Shown here piece by piece: positions 1 to 7,264 of a stretch of DNA of 17,613 nucleotides (positions are counted from its first letter, which is position 1; every line of letters begins with the position of its first letter). The notes below the pieces were generated by a model. The model did no database searches and was not told the origin of the DNA. It saw only the letters and a list, made by a program, of their open reading frames with translations. Position numbers and translations under genes: made by a program. The stretch comes from an uncultured Acetatifactor sp. (lineage in GTDB: Bacteria > Bacillota > Clostridia > Lachnospirales > Lachnospiraceae), in NCBI GenBank assembly GCA_910586835.1, contig CAJUJU010000070.1, positions 1 through 17,613 of the forward strand, written 5' to 3'.

Positions 1-506
1 GCCGTTTCATGCTTTACTTCATCTTCAACAATTTTCAATAAGTAGTCTTTTGCCTGTTCAGAGGTTAATCCTGAAATTCGTTCCAGTTCCTGTAATCGCT
101 GCTCGTTCAGCTTGGAAACTTCCTCTTTGATTTTATTCAAAGATTCTTCCTTCGCTGCCAGGCTTGTCTCACGCTTTTCAATCGCATCAGCCTTTTTATC
201 GATGTTCTCTTCCTTCTGCTGAACCCTGCGCTCATAACGCTGCGCTTCCGCTCTGCGTTCCTTGATCTCCTTATCCAGCTCGTTCTTGGCACGGATGGAT
301 TCTTCCTTGATCTCAAGGAGCGATTCGCGTTTCTTGGATTCCGCATTCTTCAGGGCCTCATCGATGATCTCTCTCGCCTTATCCTGTGCGTTCCCGATGG
401 TGGACGCAGCGTTCTTTTTCTGCACGGTGGTTACAACGACACCGGTAATCACTGCTGTCACAACAACGGCCAGCACGATGATAATGGCTGTTACAAGTGG
501 CGACAT
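1..506 (-). CDS. rny: Ribonuclease Y, N-terminal part (runs off window)
   Basis: The reverse strand reads without a stop from ATG at 506 to the left edge, giving about 168 residues starting MSPLVTAIIIVLAVVV. Residues ~5-27 form one hydrophobic membrane anchor. They are followed by a long, highly charged coiled coil rich in K/E/R to about residue 150, then a segment (ISGLTSEQAKDYLL) typical of RNase Y. The KH and HD (catalytic) domains lie outside the window. RNase Y is the membrane-bound endoribonuclease that starts much of mRNA decay in Firmicutes. The start is supported by AGGAGG at 518-523. The gene lies downstream of recA-recX, as in many Clostridia and Bacilli, but has its own promoter. 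Only the 3' part is missing, because of the window edge; there is no sign of damage. Confidence 0.93.
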   Translation of the reverse strand, partial: MSPLVTAIIIVLAVVVTAVITGVVVTTVQKKNAASTIGNAQDKAREIIDEALKNAESKKRESLLEIKEESIRAKNELDKEIKERRAEAQRYERRVQQKEENIDKKADAIEKRETSLAAKEESLNKIKEEVSKLNEQRLQELERISGLTSEQAKDYLLKIVEDEVKHET

Positions 507-571
507 CTACAGGAGCACCTCCTTTATAGAATTTTCATTGTACATCCTGACAAGCAATTTACAACAGTTAA

Positions 572-600
572 ATTTTAAACTTAAATTAGTACAATGTCAA
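572..600 (-). promoter_or_regulatory. Sigma-A-type promoter of rny
   Basis: On the minus strand TTGACA (595-600) is followed after exactly 17 bp by TAAAAT (572-577), a near-consensus pair about 65 bp upstream of the rny start. A second weaker pair lies closer to the gene (TTGTAA, 16 bp, TACAAT), so tandem promoters are possible. The AT-rich 507-600 stretch contains no gene. Confidence 0.75.
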
Positions 601-616
601 GCATAAGTTACAATAC

Positions 617-636
617 TGTCGCTCAGTGTCGCTCAG
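617..636. repeat. Two-copy 10-bp tandem repeat between recX and rny
   Basis: TGTCGCTCAG occurs twice back to back, just upstream of the rny -35 box and about 20 bp past the recX stop codon. No U-tract terminator follows recX, so this may be a small structured or slippage-prone spacer. Its function is unknown. Confidence 0.6.
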
Positions 637-654
637 TTGTACCCCATCGCAGCT

Positions 655-1290
655 TCAGCAGCAGAAGGGATCCTCACCGCAGGCCTCCCGCATGGCCCTG
701 TTCACCGCTTCTGCAGAAAAGCCCTTGCGCAGCAGAAAGGCATACATCCTCCGGCGTTCCTTCCAATCTGCCGTGTCCGGATCGTATCTGCGTTTTGCCA
801 TCAGGGCGCCTATCATGGCCTGCTCGTCCTGGCGGCCGCCTTCCGCCTCCCACTCCGCCCAGGCCTGCTCCAGAACCTGCTCATCAATCCCTCTGCCCAG
901 CAGATCCTGCTCAATCCTCCTGCGGCTCCTGGTATTTTCATGGTCGGTAATATAGGAGACCGCATAGCGCCGGTCGTCCGTATAGTGATAGCCTGCCACA
1001 TAATCCAGCGCCTCCCGGATCACCTGCTCCGGATAACAGCCCTCCTGCAGCTTTCCCCGGAGCTGCTTTTCCGTGTAATCCTTCTTTGTCAGCAGATTCA
1101 TCGCCCGCAGCTTCGCCCGCTTCGGAAGAACCTCCTGCAGTATGGCGTCATAATCTTCCTGTGAGATTTCTCCCCCCACACGGATATGATAGCGACGCAG
1201 TTCGCCCTTGTACAGGACAAAGGCGAACTCCTCGTCAATCCATATTTTGCTGCGGCCTTTCGTCAGCTCCTCCACCGCCGTAATCGTCAT
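655..1290 (-). CDS. recX: RecA regulator RecX
   Basis: This 211-aa protein has the RecX three-helix repeat pattern: LLTKKDYTEKQLRGKL around residue 67, then YTDDRRYAVSYI and RRRIEQDLLGRGI, and a third repeat near the C-terminus (RRRMYAFLLRKGF). RecX binds RecA filaments and limits or modulates recombinase activity in the cytoplasm. Length fits Firmicute RecX proteins. ATG at 1290 is preceded by GGGAG at suitable spacing. The gene starts 60 bp after the recA stop with no promoter visible between, so it is probably co-transcribed from the SOS-controlled recA promoter. A hairpin at the recA stop may limit read-through. Confidence 0.93.
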   Translation of the reverse strand: MTITAVEELTKGRSKIWIDEEFAFVLYKGELRRYHIRVGGEISQEDYDAILQEVLPKRAKLRAMNLLTKKDYTEKQLRGKLQEGCYPEQVIREALDYVAGYHYTDDRRYAVSYITDHENTRSRRRIEQDLLGRGIDEQVLEQAWAEWEAEGGRQDEQAMIGALMAKRRYDPDTADWKERRRMYAFLLRKGFSAEAVNRAMREACGEDPFCC

Positions 1291-1340
1291 AGCTGGTCTC
1301 CCTCTGCAGGCCGAAGCCTCTCCCCGGTTCAGGCTCTCCT

Positions 1341-1363
1341 TGCGGAAGCGTTACGCCTCCGCA
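1341..1363 (-). other. Hairpin with the recA stop codon in its loop
   Basis: TGCGGAAGCG (1341-1350) pairs with CGCCTCCGCA (1354-1363), giving 10 bp with one G-T wobble in the minus-strand RNA. The 3-nt loop is exactly the recA TAA stop. No U-tract follows, so it is not a classical terminator. It may attenuate recX expression or stabilise the recA message. Confidence 0.6.
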
Positions 1364-2460
1364 CTCTTGGATCTGGATCTGGTCTTGGGCTCTGCCGCGG
1401 CTTCCGCTTTGGCCGTCAATCCCGCTTCGCCCTCCGGCCCGTTCTTTGTCCCGGCCTCCTGGGCCCCCTCAAAGCCATAATGCTCCCTGACCTTCCGGCT
1501 GATGGCTTCGCACACCTCAGGGTTATCCTTCAGATACTGCTTCGCGTTCTCACGCCCCTGGCCGATCTTGTTGCCATCGTAGGCATACCATGCCCCGGAC
1601 TTCATGACAATGTCAAGCCCTGCAGCCAGATCCAGAATATCTCCTTCCCTGGAGATACCTGCGCCGAACATTATGTCAAACTCCGCCTCCTTAAAGGGAG
1701 GGGCAATCTTATTTTTTACCACCTTGACACGGGTGCGGTTGCCGATGACCTCGCCCCCCTGCTTCAGGGACTCAATGCGCCTCACGTCCATGCGGACGGA
1801 GGAATAGAATTTCAGCGCCCGGCCTCCGGTAGTCGTCTCCGGACTTCCGAACATGACTCCCACCTTTTCCCGGAGCTGGTTGATAAACACAACCGTGCAG
1901 TTGGATTTGCTGATCACGGCGGTCAGCTTCCGCAGCGCCTGGGACATCAGTCTGGCCTGCAGGCCCACATGGCTGTCTCCCATATCCCCGTCAATCTCTG
2001 CCTTGGGAACCAGCGCGGCAACAGAGTCCACCACCACGATATCCACCGCCCCGGAACGCACCATGGTCTCCGTGATCTCCAGAGCCTGCTCCCCGTTGTC
2101 CGGCTGAGAAATATAGAGGTTATCAATATCCACGCCGATGTTCTTGGCATACACCGGGTCAAGGGCATGCTCCGCGTCGATAAAACCCGCAATCCCTCCC
2201 CGCCTCTGCACTTCGGCAATCATATGCAGCGTGACCGTAGTCTTACCGCTGGACTCCGGTCCATATATCTCAATGATTCTGCCCTTGGGAATCCCTCCCA
2301 GCCCCAGCGCGATATCAAGGCTCAGGGAACCTGTCGGTATGGTCTCCACATTCATCTGTGCGGAAGGATCGCCCAGCTTCATCACCGCGCCCTTTCCGTA
2401 CTGCTTTTCAATCTGGCTGATGGCCGCATCCAATGCTTTCAGTTTTTCGTCTTTTTCCAT
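1351..2460 (-). CDS. recA: Recombinase RecA
   Basis: This 369-aa protein has RecA's Walker A GPESSGKT at residues 67-74, a Walker B-type stretch (VDIVVVDSVAAL), and the DNA-binding loop region with INQLREKVGVMFG. RecA forms filaments on single-stranded DNA, drives homologous recombination and triggers LexA self-cleavage. The start chosen is ATG at 2460 (MEKDEKLKALDAAI), preceded by AAAGGAGAT. A longer in-frame reading from 2580 is rejected because it would run through the promoter and SOS boxes. The C-terminal ~25 residues are rich in Ala, Lys, Arg and Ser rather than strongly acidic as in E. coli. recX follows in the same direction. Confidence 0.98.
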   Translation of the reverse strand: MEKDEKLKALDAAISQIEKQYGKGAVMKLGDPSAQMNVETIPTGSLSLDIALGLGGIPKGRIIEIYGPESSGKTTVTLHMIAEVQRRGGIAGFIDAEHALDPVYAKNIGVDIDNLYISQPDNGEQALEITETMVRSGAVDIVVVDSVAALVPKAEIDGDMGDSHVGLQARLMSQALRKLTAVISKSNCTVVFINQLREKVGVMFGSPETTTGGRALKFYSSVRMDVRRIESLKQGGEVIGNRTRVKVVKNKIAPPFKEAEFDIMFGAGISREGDILDLAAGLDIVMKSGAWYAYDGNKIGQGRENAKQYLKDNPEVCEAISRKVREHYGFEGAQEAGTKNGPEGEAGLTAKAEAAAEPKTRSRSKSAEA

Positions 2461-2480
2461 CTGAAATCTCCTTTTCCCAG

Positions 2481-2492
2481 GAACAAACGTTC
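2481..2492. promoter_or_regulatory. SOS box 2 (LexA operator), perfect GAAC-N4-GTTC
   Basis: GAACAAACGTTC matches the Gram-positive LexA/DinR core GAAC-N4-GTTC exactly. It sits at about +4 to +16 relative to the predicted recA transcription start, where bound LexA would block early elongation or promoter clearance. Confidence 0.85.
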
Positions 2493-2502
2493 TGACTTCA
2501 CC

Positions 2503-2531
2503 AGAATAAAACATTTGTTCTGTTTTGTCAA
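2503..2531 (-). promoter_or_regulatory. recA promoter
   Basis: TTGACA (2526-2531, minus strand) and TATTCT (2503-2508) are separated by exactly 17 bp. The expected start is near 2496, giving a ~35-nt leader to the recA ATG. SOS boxes lie in the spacer and just downstream, as expected for LexA control. Confidence 0.88.
2509..2520. promoter_or_regulatory. SOS box 1 in the recA promoter spacer (one mismatch)
   Basis: On the minus strand GAACAAATGTTT fits GAAC-N4-GTTC with one mismatch in the last base. It fills most of the 17-bp spacer between the -35 and -10 elements. Its start is 28 bp from the start of the perfect box at 2481. Confidence 0.7.
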
Positions 2532-2779
2532 TGATTTTTTTCTTTCTTTTTGTGGTGTTTCTCTCATAACTGTTTTTCATGAAAACATCATATCATGCTT
2601 TATGTCCCTTAATACTCCCTCAAAGTCACTTCACCCCCTGTTTTTTTCTGCCGTTTTTCTTTTTGAAAAATATCTCTGAAACCTGTGGCGAAATGCCGGA
2701 AACAGAACAGACAAGCCTTGAGACGCTCTCTGCCCTGCCATGATGAATCAGACAAAAAAAGTATAACAGATTTACCCGA
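2532..2779. other. Intergenic stretch between recA promoter and cinA terminator hairpin
   Basis: The full recA-cinA gap is 358 bp. Its left part holds the recA promoter and operators and its right end a hairpin. In 2532-2779 I see low-complexity T/C- and A-rich sequence and short spurious reading frames without ribosome binding sites. No RNA family or riboswitch is recognisable. Confidence 0.5.
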
Positions 2780-2811
2780 GGAGGGCAATGAGTTTTTTCC
2801 CATTGCCCTCC
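2780..2811 (-). terminator. Terminator-like hairpin after cinA
   Basis: An 11-bp perfect inverted repeat (GGAGGGCAATG at 2780-2790, complement at 2801-2811) with a 10-nt loop begins 8 bp after the cinA stop. No immediate U-tract follows on the minus strand; a run of seven T occurs only about 20 nt later. It probably ends or trims the yicC-cinA operon transcript. Confidence 0.6.
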
Positions 2812-2818
2812 CCCGATT

Positions 2819-4084
2819 CTATTTCTTCCCGAAAGTCACCCTGCTGAAGTATTCCAGCACGCAGCTGCGGGTCAGGCTCAGCGCCGCGGACACTGCGGAG
2901 TCGCGCACCTTTCCCCGGTTCCCGGAAAAGACATACCGCTTCACCGTAGTCTCCCCCTTGACGCTGCAGGCGATATACACCAGCCCAACGGGCTTCTCCT
3001 CCGTGCCGCCGTCTGGCCCTGCGATGCCGGTGACTGCAACCGCCACGTCCGCCTTGGTCAGAAGCGCCGCTCCCTTTGCCATCTCCTTTGCCGTCGCCTC
3101 GCTTACCGCGCCGTGCTTTTGGAGGGTGGGCTTTTTCACATTCAGAAACCTGCGCTTCGCCTTGTTGGAATAAGTGACGACCCCCGCCTTATACACCTCC
3201 GAGGCGCCGGGCACGTTGATGAGTCTGGCGGAGAGCAGCCCTCCCGTACAGGACTCCGCACAGGTCACCGTCAGATCGTTGGCCTGCAGCAGATCCACCA
3301 CCGCCTTCTCCAGCGTCACATCCTCCTCCGTGGTATAGATATCGTTTCCGAACCGATGCTTCAGCTCCTTTACCATGGGCTTGATCAGCTTCATGGCCGC
3401 TTTTTTGTCATCCGCCCCGGCCGTGACACGGATATGTACTTCGCCGGTCTTGGCGTAGGTGGCAATGGTGGGATTGGTCTGACTGTCGATCAGATCCCGC
3501 ACAATGGTCTCCGCCCTGCTCTCCCCCACACCGCAGATCTTCACGGTCTGAGAACAGATAACCCTGGAGGTCAGCCCCGCCAGATAAGGCGCCACACTCT
3601 CCTCAAACATGGCACAAAGCTCTCCGGGCGGGCCGGGCAGAAGGATCACCCGCTTGCCTTCCGTCTCCATAATGACCCCCGGCGCCGTGCCGTTGTGATT
3701 TTCCAGCACAATACAACCCTCCGGCAGCATGGCCTGTTTCCAGTTGTTGTCGGTGGGCTCGATCCCTCTTTTCTCAAAATAACAGCGAATGGCCTCTCTG
3801 CTGGGCTCATGCATGACCAGACTCTTTTTGCAGACCCCGGCAGTCACTTCCTTTGTCAGGTCATCCTCCGTAGGCCCAAGCCCCCCGGAGAGAATCACAA
3901 TGTCCGACCGGCCAAGAGCCGTCTCAAGCACCATGCCCAACCGCTCTCCATTGTCCCCCACCACGGTCTGAAAATAACAGGAAAGCCCAAGGCCCGCACA
4001 TTTTTCCGCAAGGTAGGCGGCGTTGGTGTTCACGATATTGCCCAAAAGCAGCTCCGTTCCCACACAGATCAGTTCTACCGTCAT
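2819..4084 (-). CDS. cinA: CinA: competence/damage-inducible protein with PncC-type NMN amidase domain
   Basis: This 421-aa protein has two domains. The N-terminal molybdopterin-binding-like (COG1058) domain carries VGTELLLG (residues 8-15) and SGGLGPTEDD (66-75). The C-terminal CinA/PncC amidase domain, from ~255, carries TCAESCTGG (274-282) and TGIAGPDGGT (352-361). The family cleaves the pyridine-nucleotide by-product NMN, and two-domain members also act on ADP-ribose. The start chosen is ATG at 4084, with GGGAG five bases upstream; the in-frame ATG at 4144 would add 20 residues unlike the family. pgsA-cinA-recA order is conserved in Firmicutes, but here recA is separated and has its own promoter. 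Confidence 0.95.
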   Translation of the reverse strand: MTVELICVGTELLLGNIVNTNAAYLAEKCAGLGLSCYFQTVVGDNGERLGMVLETALGRSDIVILSGGLGPTEDDLTKEVTAGVCKKSLVMHEPSREAIRCYFEKRGIEPTDNNWKQAMLPEGCIVLENHNGTAPGVIMETEGKRVILLPGPPGELCAMFEESVAPYLAGLTSRVICSQTVKICGVGESRAETIVRDLIDSQTNPTIATYAKTGEVHIRVTAGADDKKAAMKLIKPMVKELKHRFGNDIYTTEEDVTLEKAVVDLLQANDLTVTCAESCTGGLLSARLINVPGASEVYKAGVVTYSNKAKRRFLNVKKPTLQKHGAVSEATAKEMAKGAALLTKADVAVAVTGIAGPDGGTEEKPVGLVYIACSVKGETTVKRYVFSGNRGKVRDSAVSAALSLTRSCVLEYFSRVTFGKK

Positions 4085-4099
4085 CACAGCTCCCATTCT

Positions 4100-4139
4100 C
4101 CCGCATCGGCGGGTCCGCATCTCCCCGCCCTCCGGCGGG
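4100..4139 (-). other. Two GC-rich hairpins in the pgsA-cinA gap
   Basis: CCCGC/GCGGG (4100-4104, 4109-4113) and CCCGCC/GGCGGG (4124-4129, 4134-4139) each close a 4-nt loop in the 70-bp gap before cinA. They lack U-tracts, so they could be mRNA processing or stability elements rather than terminators. Confidence 0.45.
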
Positions 4140-4154
4140 TACACCTGTACCTGT

Positions 4155-4730
4155 CTATTTTGTATCCTTCATCACGTCTTTGTTCTTCACCAGATAATCC
4201 ACCAGGGATACCACCGTGAGAATCAGCGCAATCCACATGACAATGTCCGTGAGCAGCCTCATCCAGGAAAACATTGCTCCCAGGTCAGCGATCATAAGAC
4301 ACACCATCACCATCTGAAAAGTGGTCTTGAATTTTCCCCAGTAGTTTGCCGCAATGACCACATTGTTATCCGCGGCGATCAGCCGGAAGCCGCTGATGAT
4401 AAACTCCCGGCTGATGATGACGATCACCACCCAGGCGGGAATCCGCCCAAGCTCCACCAGCGCGATCAGCGCCGCACAGACAAGAAGCTTATCCGCAAGC
4501 GGATCCATAAACTTTCCGAAATTGGTCACAAGGTTATACTTTCTGGCGATCTTCCCGTCGATCAGATCCGTCAGGCTTGCCACGATAAAGATGGCAAGGG
4601 CGATCAGATCGGGAATCAGCCTGTTTGCCCCAAGCCATCCTGCCTCGCCTCCCAGCAGGATGACCACAAAGGGCAGAATCAGGATCACTCTGAAAATCGT
4701 CAGCTTATTCGGCAAATTCATTTTATTCAT
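4155..4730 (-). CDS. pgsA: CDP-diacylglycerol-glycerol-3-phosphate 3-phosphatidyltransferase
   Basis: This 191-aa integral membrane enzyme carries the complete CDP-alcohol phosphotransferase signature D-x2-DG-x2-AR-x8-G-x3-D-x3-D. The residues are D55, D58-G59, A62-R63, G72, D76 and D80. It makes phosphatidylglycerol phosphate, the first committed step to phosphatidylglycerol and cardiolipin. Hydrophobic segments cover ~15-27, 40-53, 82-95, 100-115 and two near the C-terminus. ATG at 4730 has AGGAGA eight bases upstream and overlaps the rimO stop by 8 bp, suggesting translational coupling. Other CDP-alcohol transferases share the motif, but the length and the position next to cinA favour PgsA. 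Confidence 0.95.
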   Translation of the reverse strand: MNKMNLPNKLTIFRVILILPFVVILLGGEAGWLGANRLIPDLIALAIFIVASLTDLIDGKIARKYNLVTNFGKFMDPLADKLLVCAALIALVELGRIPAWVVIVIISREFIISGFRLIAADNNVVIAANYWGKFKTTFQMVMVCLMIADLGAMFSWMRLLTDIVMWIALILTVVSLVDYLVKNKDVMKDTK

Positions 4731-6051
4731 GATAGATTTCTCCTGTCAGATCATATTCGTTGGAACCGGTGACAAGCGCCTTCACAAAGTCCCCGGTCAT
4801 CAGTGAAGCAGTGGTATTCAGAAAGAGATAGCCGTCCACGCCGGGAGCGTCCCGGTAGGTTCTGGTGACATACACGTCCTCGTCCGCCGCCTTTCCCTCC
4901 ACCATGACCTCCAGCACTCTGCCCGTCATCTCCTCCGCCCGGTCGAAGGCAACCGCCTGCTGCAGCTCCATCAGTTCATCCCTGCGCGCCTCCCGGATCT
5001 CCTCCGGCACCTGGTCCGGCATCCCGGCCGCCGCAGTGTCCTCCTCCCGGGAATAGGGAAAGACCCCCAGCCTGTCAAACTCCATCTCGTTGACAAAACG
5101 GTAAAGCTCTTCAAAATCCTCCTGGCTCTCCCCGGGGAATCCGCTGATCAGCGTAGTCCGCAGACAGATGTCCGGAATCCGCTCCCGCAGCCTTCCGATC
5201 AATGCCGTCAGTTCTTCCCTGGTGGTTCGCCGCCCCATCCGCTTCAGGATTCTGTCCGAGGCATGCTGGATGGGGATATCCAGATAATGACACACCTTGG
5301 GCTCCCGGGCGATGGTCTCGATCAGCTCCTCCGTGATCTCCTCAGGATAACAGTAGAGAATGCGGATCCAATGGATCTCCGGAAGCTTTGCCAGCTCCTG
5401 CAGCAGCCTGGGCAGCCTTTTTTCCCCGTAGAGATCCGTGCCGTAAAGCGTGGTCTCCTGCGCCACCAGGATCAGCTCCCGAACGCCTCCTTCCCCCAGC
5501 GCCCTGGCCTGAGCCACCAGCTCCTCCAGGGGAATACTTCGGTAATCTCCCCTGACTTTGGGGATGATACAGTAGGTGCAATGCCTGCCGCAGCCCTCCG
5601 CAATCTTCAGGTATGCGTAATGTCCCCCCGTAGTCAGCACTCTGTCACGGGAAAGGGACAAGGGGGCGTTCAGCTCCCGGAAATGATTCCTGCCCTTTCC
5701 GGCAAGCGCCTCCTCCACCGCCTCCCCGATCTCCTCAATGGCCATGGTGCCCACCACCGCGTCCACCTGGGGGATTTCCTTCCTGATTTCCTCCTGATAG
5801 CGCTGGGCCAGACAGCCTGCCGCAATCAGCGCCTTCAGCTTTCCCCCGTCCTTCAGCTCCGCCAGCTCCAGCAGGGTATTGATGCTCTCCTCCTTGGCAT
5901 CCCCGATAAAGCAGCAGGTATTCACCACCGCTATGTCGGCCTGCGCCTCGTCGTCGGTAAAGGAATATCCCCTTCGCCGCAGCCCGCCCAGCATCAGCTC
6001 CGTGTCCGCAAGATTCTTGTCGCACCCCAGAGATACAAACAAAATATTCAT
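4723..6051 (-). CDS. rimO: Ribosomal protein S12 methylthiotransferase RimO
   Basis: This 442-aa radical-SAM methylthiotransferase has a UPF0004 domain with cluster-binding cysteines C10 (SLGCDKN), C46 and C80. The radical-SAM motif CGRHCTYC has C154, C158 and C161, and a C-terminal TRAM domain starts near 378 (TGRVLEVMVEG). RimO adds a methylthio group to a conserved aspartate of ribosomal protein S12. SLGC followed by KNLADTE, and the spacing of the two cluster sites, point to RimO rather than MiaB or MtaB. C47 next to C46 is an extra cysteine. ATG at 6051 has AGAAGG upstream. The gene overlaps pgsA by 8 bp and follows rpoZ by 60 bp. Confidence 0.94.
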   Translation of the reverse strand: MNILFVSLGCDKNLADTELMLGGLRRRGYSFTDDEAQADIAVVNTCCFIGDAKEESINTLLELAELKDGGKLKALIAAGCLAQRYQEEIRKEIPQVDAVVGTMAIEEIGEAVEEALAGKGRNHFRELNAPLSLSRDRVLTTGGHYAYLKIAEGCGRHCTYCIIPKVRGDYRSIPLEELVAQARALGEGGVRELILVAQETTLYGTDLYGEKRLPRLLQELAKLPEIHWIRILYCYPEEITEELIETIAREPKVCHYLDIPIQHASDRILKRMGRRTTREELTALIGRLRERIPDICLRTTLISGFPGESQEDFEELYRFVNEMEFDRLGVFPYSREEDTAAAGMPDQVPEEIREARRDELMELQQAVAFDRAEEMTGRVLEVMVEGKAADEDVYVTRTYRDAPGVDGYLFLNTTASLMTGDFVKALVTGSNEYDLTGEIYHE

Positions 6052-6077
6052 ATGACTAACCTTCTCTGACAGTTAAA

Positions 6078-6100
6078 GTAGCTGGCATATTACCAGCTAC
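6078..6100 (-). terminator. Hairpin between rpoZ and rimO (weak terminator)
   Basis: A perfect 8-bp stem (GTAGCTGG/CCAGCTAC) with a 7-nt loop is followed on the minus strand by only TTT. It could act as a partial terminator or 3'-end stabiliser that lowers rimO-pgsA-cinA expression relative to rpoZ. Confidence 0.45.
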
Positions 6101-6111
6101 CCCTGCTTTTC

Positions 6112-6345
6112 CTATTCTTCGTCGCCCAGGATCTTGATCTGTCCCTGGTTCAGCTCCTCCACCGCAACGGAAAGCGGCTTCTTGCCTCTGTCGTCCACCA
6201 GCGGATCCTCGCCGGCAATGATCTGCCTTGCCCTCTTGGACGTGGCCATCACGATAGAATAACGGCTGTTAACCACAGGCGCTTCACCGTGTTCCACCTC
6301 GCTGTTTACCACCTTCATCAAATCGGAATAAGACGGATGTAACAT
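6112..6345 (-). CDS. rpoZ: RNA polymerase omega subunit
   Basis: This 77-aa protein begins MLHPSYSDLMKVV and contains the omega core NSRYSIVMATSKRARQI (residues ~26-42) and a KPLSVAVEELNQGQI tail. Omega helps assemble and stabilise the beta' subunit of RNA polymerase. ATG at 6345 is preceded by AAAGGAGC and lies two bases past the gmk stop. A longer in-frame reading to 6465 lies inside gmk and is rejected. The gmk-rpoZ pair is a widespread bacterial arrangement. Confidence 0.93.
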   Translation of the reverse strand: MLHPSYSDLMKVVNSEVEHGEAPVVNSRYSIVMATSKRARQIIAGEDPLVDDRGKKPLSVAVEELNQGQIKILGDEE

Positions 6346-6347
6346 AA

Positions 6348-6986
6348 TTACTCTGCTCCTTTCACGAAACCTTTCAGTTCCTCCCTGATTTCCCCGATCA
6401 GCTCTTTTCTCCTGACCGGCGCCCTGCGCGCGGCGTCCACCAGACGATGAATCTCCTCCACGCACTCCTCCAGGCTGTCGTTTATCACAATATAATCATA
6501 GGCCTCTATGCCTTCTGATTCCTCTGCTGCCCGGGCGAGACGCCTTGCGATCACCTCAGCGCTCTCCGTTCCTCTCTTCTCCAGCCTGCGCTTCAGCTCC
6601 GCGCCGCTTGGCGGCGTCACAAAGATCAGCAGACTGTCGGGAAACTTCTCCTTGATCTTCAGCGCCCCCTGGATTTCTATCTCCAGAATCACATTTTTTC
6701 CCGCGGCCAGCTGCTCCTCCACATACGCCCGGGGCGTTCCGTAATAGTTCCCGCAGTAGAGGGCATATTCCACCAGCCCGTTGTTCACGATGGTTTCTTC
6801 AAATTTTTCCCGGGTTGTGAAAAAATATTCCACTCCGTCCCGCTCGCCCTCCCTGGGCGCTCTGGTGGTCATGGACACGGACAGCGCATATTCGTCATAC
6901 TTCTTCAGCAGTCCCTTTACAAGCGTTCCCTTCCCCGCGCCGGAAAAACCGGACAGAACTATAAGGATCCCCTTTTGTACGTTCAT
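6348..6986 (-). CDS. gmk: Guanylate kinase
   Basis: This 212-aa enzyme phosphorylates GMP to GDP with ATP. The P-loop GFSGAGKGT is at residues 13-21. The GMP-binding region TTRAPREGERDGVEYFF follows at ~40-56, then GNYYGTP and LEIEIQGA. Length is normal for the family. Its ATG overlaps the remA stop in an ATGA junction (6983-6986), and rpoZ follows after 2 bp. GDP/GTP supply and omega are both linked to (p)ppGpp physiology in other bacteria, but nothing here shows regulation directly. Confidence 0.97.
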   Translation of the reverse strand: MNVQKGILIVLSGFSGAGKGTLVKGLLKKYDEYALSVSMTTRAPREGERDGVEYFFTTREKFEETIVNNGLVEYALYCGNYYGTPRAYVEEQLAAGKNVILEIEIQGALKIKEKFPDSLLIFVTPPSGAELKRRLEKRGTESAEVIARRLARAAEESEGIEAYDYIVINDSLEECVEEIHRLVDAARRAPVRRKELIGEIREELKGFVKGAE

Positions 6987-7249
6987 TTTTCCTCTTCCTC
7001 TCCAACCGTATCATCCTGCTCCAGCCTGACCCTCCCGGCAATGGTCTCCGGCAGAAGCGCCGACAGCACCACCTGGCTGTTTTCCATGACCAGGACAGCC
7101 TTCGTCCTGCGCCCCTGGGTGGCGTCAATGGCCAGCCCCTTCTCCCTGGCGCTCTGCACCAGACGCTTTACCGGCGCGGAATCCGGACTGACGATGGCGA
7201 TGATCTTGGATGTATTTACAATATTGCCGAATCCGATGTGGATAAGCAT
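6983..7249 (-). CDS. remA: RemA-family DNA-binding regulator (DUF370)
   Basis: This 88-aa protein matches the compact RemA family: HIGFGNIVNTSKIIAIV at the start, then SPDSAPVKRLVQSAREKG, ATQGRRTKAVLVM and LPETIAGR. In Bacillus subtilis RemA forms rings that bind DNA and activates biofilm-matrix and osmoprotection genes. Its role in Clostridia is largely unknown. The start at ATG 7249 lies 15 bp after the yicC stop, with an AGGTGCGGAAGT leader. It overlaps gmk by 4 bp. The C-terminus ends in a short acidic tail (EEEEK). The yicC-remA-gmk-rpoZ order is shared with Bacillus. Confidence 0.93.
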   Translation of the reverse strand: MLIHIGFGNIVNTSKIIAIVSPDSAPVKRLVQSAREKGLAIDATQGRRTKAVLVMENSQVVLSALLPETIAGRVRLEQDDTVGEEEEK

Positions 7250-7264
7250 ACTTCCGCACCTGCT

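Noticed and set aside
1305..1322. Small TTCG-loop hairpin between recA and recX as a terminator
   Set aside because: Only a 4-bp stem and no U-tract, so it is unlikely to stop transcription.
2461..2580. Upstream in-frame extension of RecA to 2580
   Set aside because: The stretch contains the recA promoter and both SOS boxes, while ATG 2460 has a strong Shine-Dalgarno and matches known RecA starts.
1186..2679. A 497-aa open frame on the plus strand opposite recA
   Set aside because: It is antisense to an unmistakable recA and recX end, has no ribosome binding site and no family resemblance; it arises from GC-rich codon bias.
2609..2803. A 64-aa frame on the minus strand in the recA-cinA gap
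   Set aside because: No ribosome binding site, overlaps the cinA terminator hairpin, and shows no recognisable domain.
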